From: an uncultured Bacillota bacterium
GTDB taxonomy: Bacteria > Bacillota > JAAYKD01
Direction: 5' to 3'
Assembly (NCBI GenBank): GCA_937897315.1
Contig: CALCNS010000226.1
Location: 1 to 14,596 of the forward strand
Length of the DNA stretch: 14,596 nt
The notes below the pieces were generated by a model. It had not been told where the DNA came from, made no database searches, and saw only the letters and a program-made list of their open reading frames with translations. The stretch's first letter is position 1, and every line of letters begins with the position of its first letter. This document shows, piece after piece, positions 13,606 to 14,596 of this stretch. Made by a program: the position numbers and the translations under genes.

Positions 13606-14463
13606 GTGGCAAGACGAAAAGACGAAGTTATGGTTAGTTTGAGTGTGTTGCAAGATACCGAGCGCAGCCGTGCACTATTGCAAGGATTATGGGCGTTAAT
13701 ACGCCAAGGTTGCGAAGGTGGAGAGAACGAAGTTCGTGAGTTGTACCTAGAGTGGGCGAACGAGGATGAGGTTTTAACACTTGAACCCGGTACCGTGCAG
13801 GAGCAGATGATACAGCTAGAGCGATTGCAGCAAAGGGTTGAAGAGCAACCGGTGGGAGCTTTGTGGATGGATGTTACGGTAGAGCACAAACGGGATGAGA
13901 GCCATCCTCTTTGTTTGCAATCTTTTATGACGATGTTAAACGAGGAAGATACCGAGTGGTTGGCACTGCGGGCGATGTGGTTGAGTAATGTGGAGGGGCC
14001 ACGCTTGTTTGTGTGTGCGAAGGGTGAAAAGGGTGTTGTTTGTGGGGAGGTTGCCGGAGCAGTGGCGACGGCGACGGAACTGGAAGGGTATCCGTTTTAC
14101 TCGCATGGCAAAGCGTTGGATGTGCAGATGGCACAGCCGGAGAAACTACCTGCCGAAGTGGTAAAGAAAGTGAAACAGCTGTGTGGGCAAATAAACCATC
14201 GTTATTGTGATGACACCGCAGAATATGGCAAGAAGTCGGGGAAATACCGTTTTGTGGCGGAAGACTTGAAGTTTGAAGATGCCGAAGGTCTGTTGTTTTT
14301 TACGGATCGTGTCGCTGAGTTGTTACAGATTTCGGGAGTGAACGTGCAGTTAGCCGAAACGTATTACAGCGTGGAGGAAGAGCATATGTCCTTGTTGCAA
14401 CTGGAGTTTGACCCGCAAGTGAGATTCACACTGAGAAGCACCCACGCTGTTCATAAGAATTGA
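13606..14463 (+). CDS. Uncharacterised acidic soluble protein
   Basis: This 285-residue protein begins at GTG 13606, two bases after the DUF1801 stop, with GAGGTGTAAG providing a ribosome binding site and implying translational coupling. It is rich in Glu and has no membrane segment or signal peptide. I do not recognise a family. The N-terminal 90 residues look helical (SLSVLQDTERSRALLQGLWA; EQMIQLERLQQRVEEQ). The middle and C-terminal parts look mixed alpha/beta, with two cysteines in LFVCAKGEKGVVCGEV and two more in KQLCGQINHRYCDD, spaced unlike a standard zinc site. Codon use does not stand out from the DUF1801 gene. It could be a lineage-specific partner of its neighbour; no function is proposed. 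Confidence 0.85.
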   Translation: MARRKDEVMVSLSVLQDTERSRALLQGLWALIRQGCEGGENEVRELYLEWANEDEVLTLEPGTVQEQMIQLERLQQRVEEQPVGALWMDVTVEHKRDESHPLCLQSFMTMLNEEDTEWLALRAMWLSNVEGPRLFVCAKGEKGVVCGEVAGAVATATELEGYPFYSHGKALDVQMAQPEKLPAEVVKKVKQLCGQINHRYCDDTAEYGKKSGKYRFVAEDLKFEDAEGLLFFTDRVAELLQISGVNVQLAETYYSVEEEHMSLLQLEFDPQVRFTLRSTHAVHKN

Positions 14464-14471
14464 TATCGTAA

Positions 14472-14504
14472 ATTTCCCAAAAGGGTCTGACCCCATTGGG
14501 AAAA
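14472..14504. repeat. Nested palindrome (REP-like hairpin) between genes
   Basis: Outer arms TTTCCCAA (14473-14480) and TTGGGAAA (14496-14503) enclose an inner perfect palindrome, GGGTCTGACCC (14483-14493). The hairpin is followed by A residues, not T residues, so it is not a + strand intrinsic terminator. The GGGTCTGACCCC core resembles palindromes I recall near REP-associated tyrosine (Y1/RAYT) transposases; this link is from memory and unverified. It ends just before the AAGGAGG of the next gene. Confidence 0.6.
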
Positions 14505-14516
14505 AAGGAGGAAAAG

Positions 14517-14596
14517 ATGAAGAAAAAAGGCTTAATGACTCGGTTGACCCACGCCGGTGAGAATACCATGGCGAAGAAGATTGCTACATCGGTCTC
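14517..14596 (+). CDS. Start of an unidentified gene, truncated by the window end
   Basis: An ATG at 14517 follows a perfect AAGGAGG (14505-14511) with 5 bases between, and the frame stays open for 26 codons to the window edge. The N-terminus (MKKKGLMTRLTHAGENTMAK) is strongly basic, has no hydrophobic core and so does not look like a signal peptide. Too little is visible to name the product. It lies 53 bases after the preceding gene, separated by the nested palindrome, so it may begin a new unit or be read through. Confidence 0.7.
   Translation, partial: MKKKGLMTRLTHAGENTMAKKIATSV

Noticed and set aside
13557..13889. 110-codon frame on the minus strand, rich in Cys and Ser
   Set aside because: The composition is the antisense reflection of the acidic, Glu/Gln/Leu-rich coding sequence; no independent start signal is seen.
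14472..14510. Hairpin read as a terminator after the acidic protein gene
   Set aside because: On the + strand the stem is followed by A residues rather than T residues, so it does not fit an intrinsic terminator.

Overview
The window looks like chromosomal DNA from a Bacillota (Firmicutes) bacterium. The reasons are strong AAGGAGG-type ribosome binding sites, frequent TTG and GTG starts, short intergenic gaps, classic stem-plus-T-run terminators and moderate base composition. All supported genes lie on the + strand. I see no rRNA, tRNA, CRISPR array, transposase or phage structural gene. The species cannot be fixed from the sequence.

Layout. (1) 1-2307 is the 3' part of a large alpha-helical repeat protein of unknown function, closed by a long hairpin. 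(2) 2472-4249 holds two tandem, clearly paralogous CPBP/Abi intramembrane proteases, both with an intact catalytic motif set. (3) 4322-5236 is a diguanylate cyclase with a Cys-rich PAS-like input region and no product-inhibition site, followed by a strong terminator. (4) 5299-8978 is a compact operon: an ABC ATPase, two ABC-2 permeases, a 46-residue membrane protein and a TetR-family regulator. Its promoter carries two TetR-like ACC-N4-GGT operators, so it reads as a self-regulated drug or toxic-compound exporter. (5) 9240-12249 is a four-gene membrane cassette with a near-perfect Shine-Dalgarno on every gene: a DUF6754-type protein, a polytopic protein, a bitopic protein with a large soluble domain, and another polytopic protein. 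I know of no assigned function, and this is the best candidate here for an undescribed complex. (6) 12332-14463 holds a SAM methyltransferase, a DUF1801 protein and an unrecognised acidic protein. (7) After a nested palindrome, a new gene begins at 14517 and runs off the end.

How the parts work together. The exporter block is the only one where regulation can be read directly: the last gene's product most likely binds the operators at 5299-5314 and 5333-5348, and a ligand releases it. The four-gene cassette lies between two terminators that are clearly related to each other (29 of 37 positions identical, with a compensatory base-pair change). This isolates it transcriptionally and suggests either a shared terminator family or a duplicated boundary. 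The other genes look like ordinary single or paired chromosomal units.
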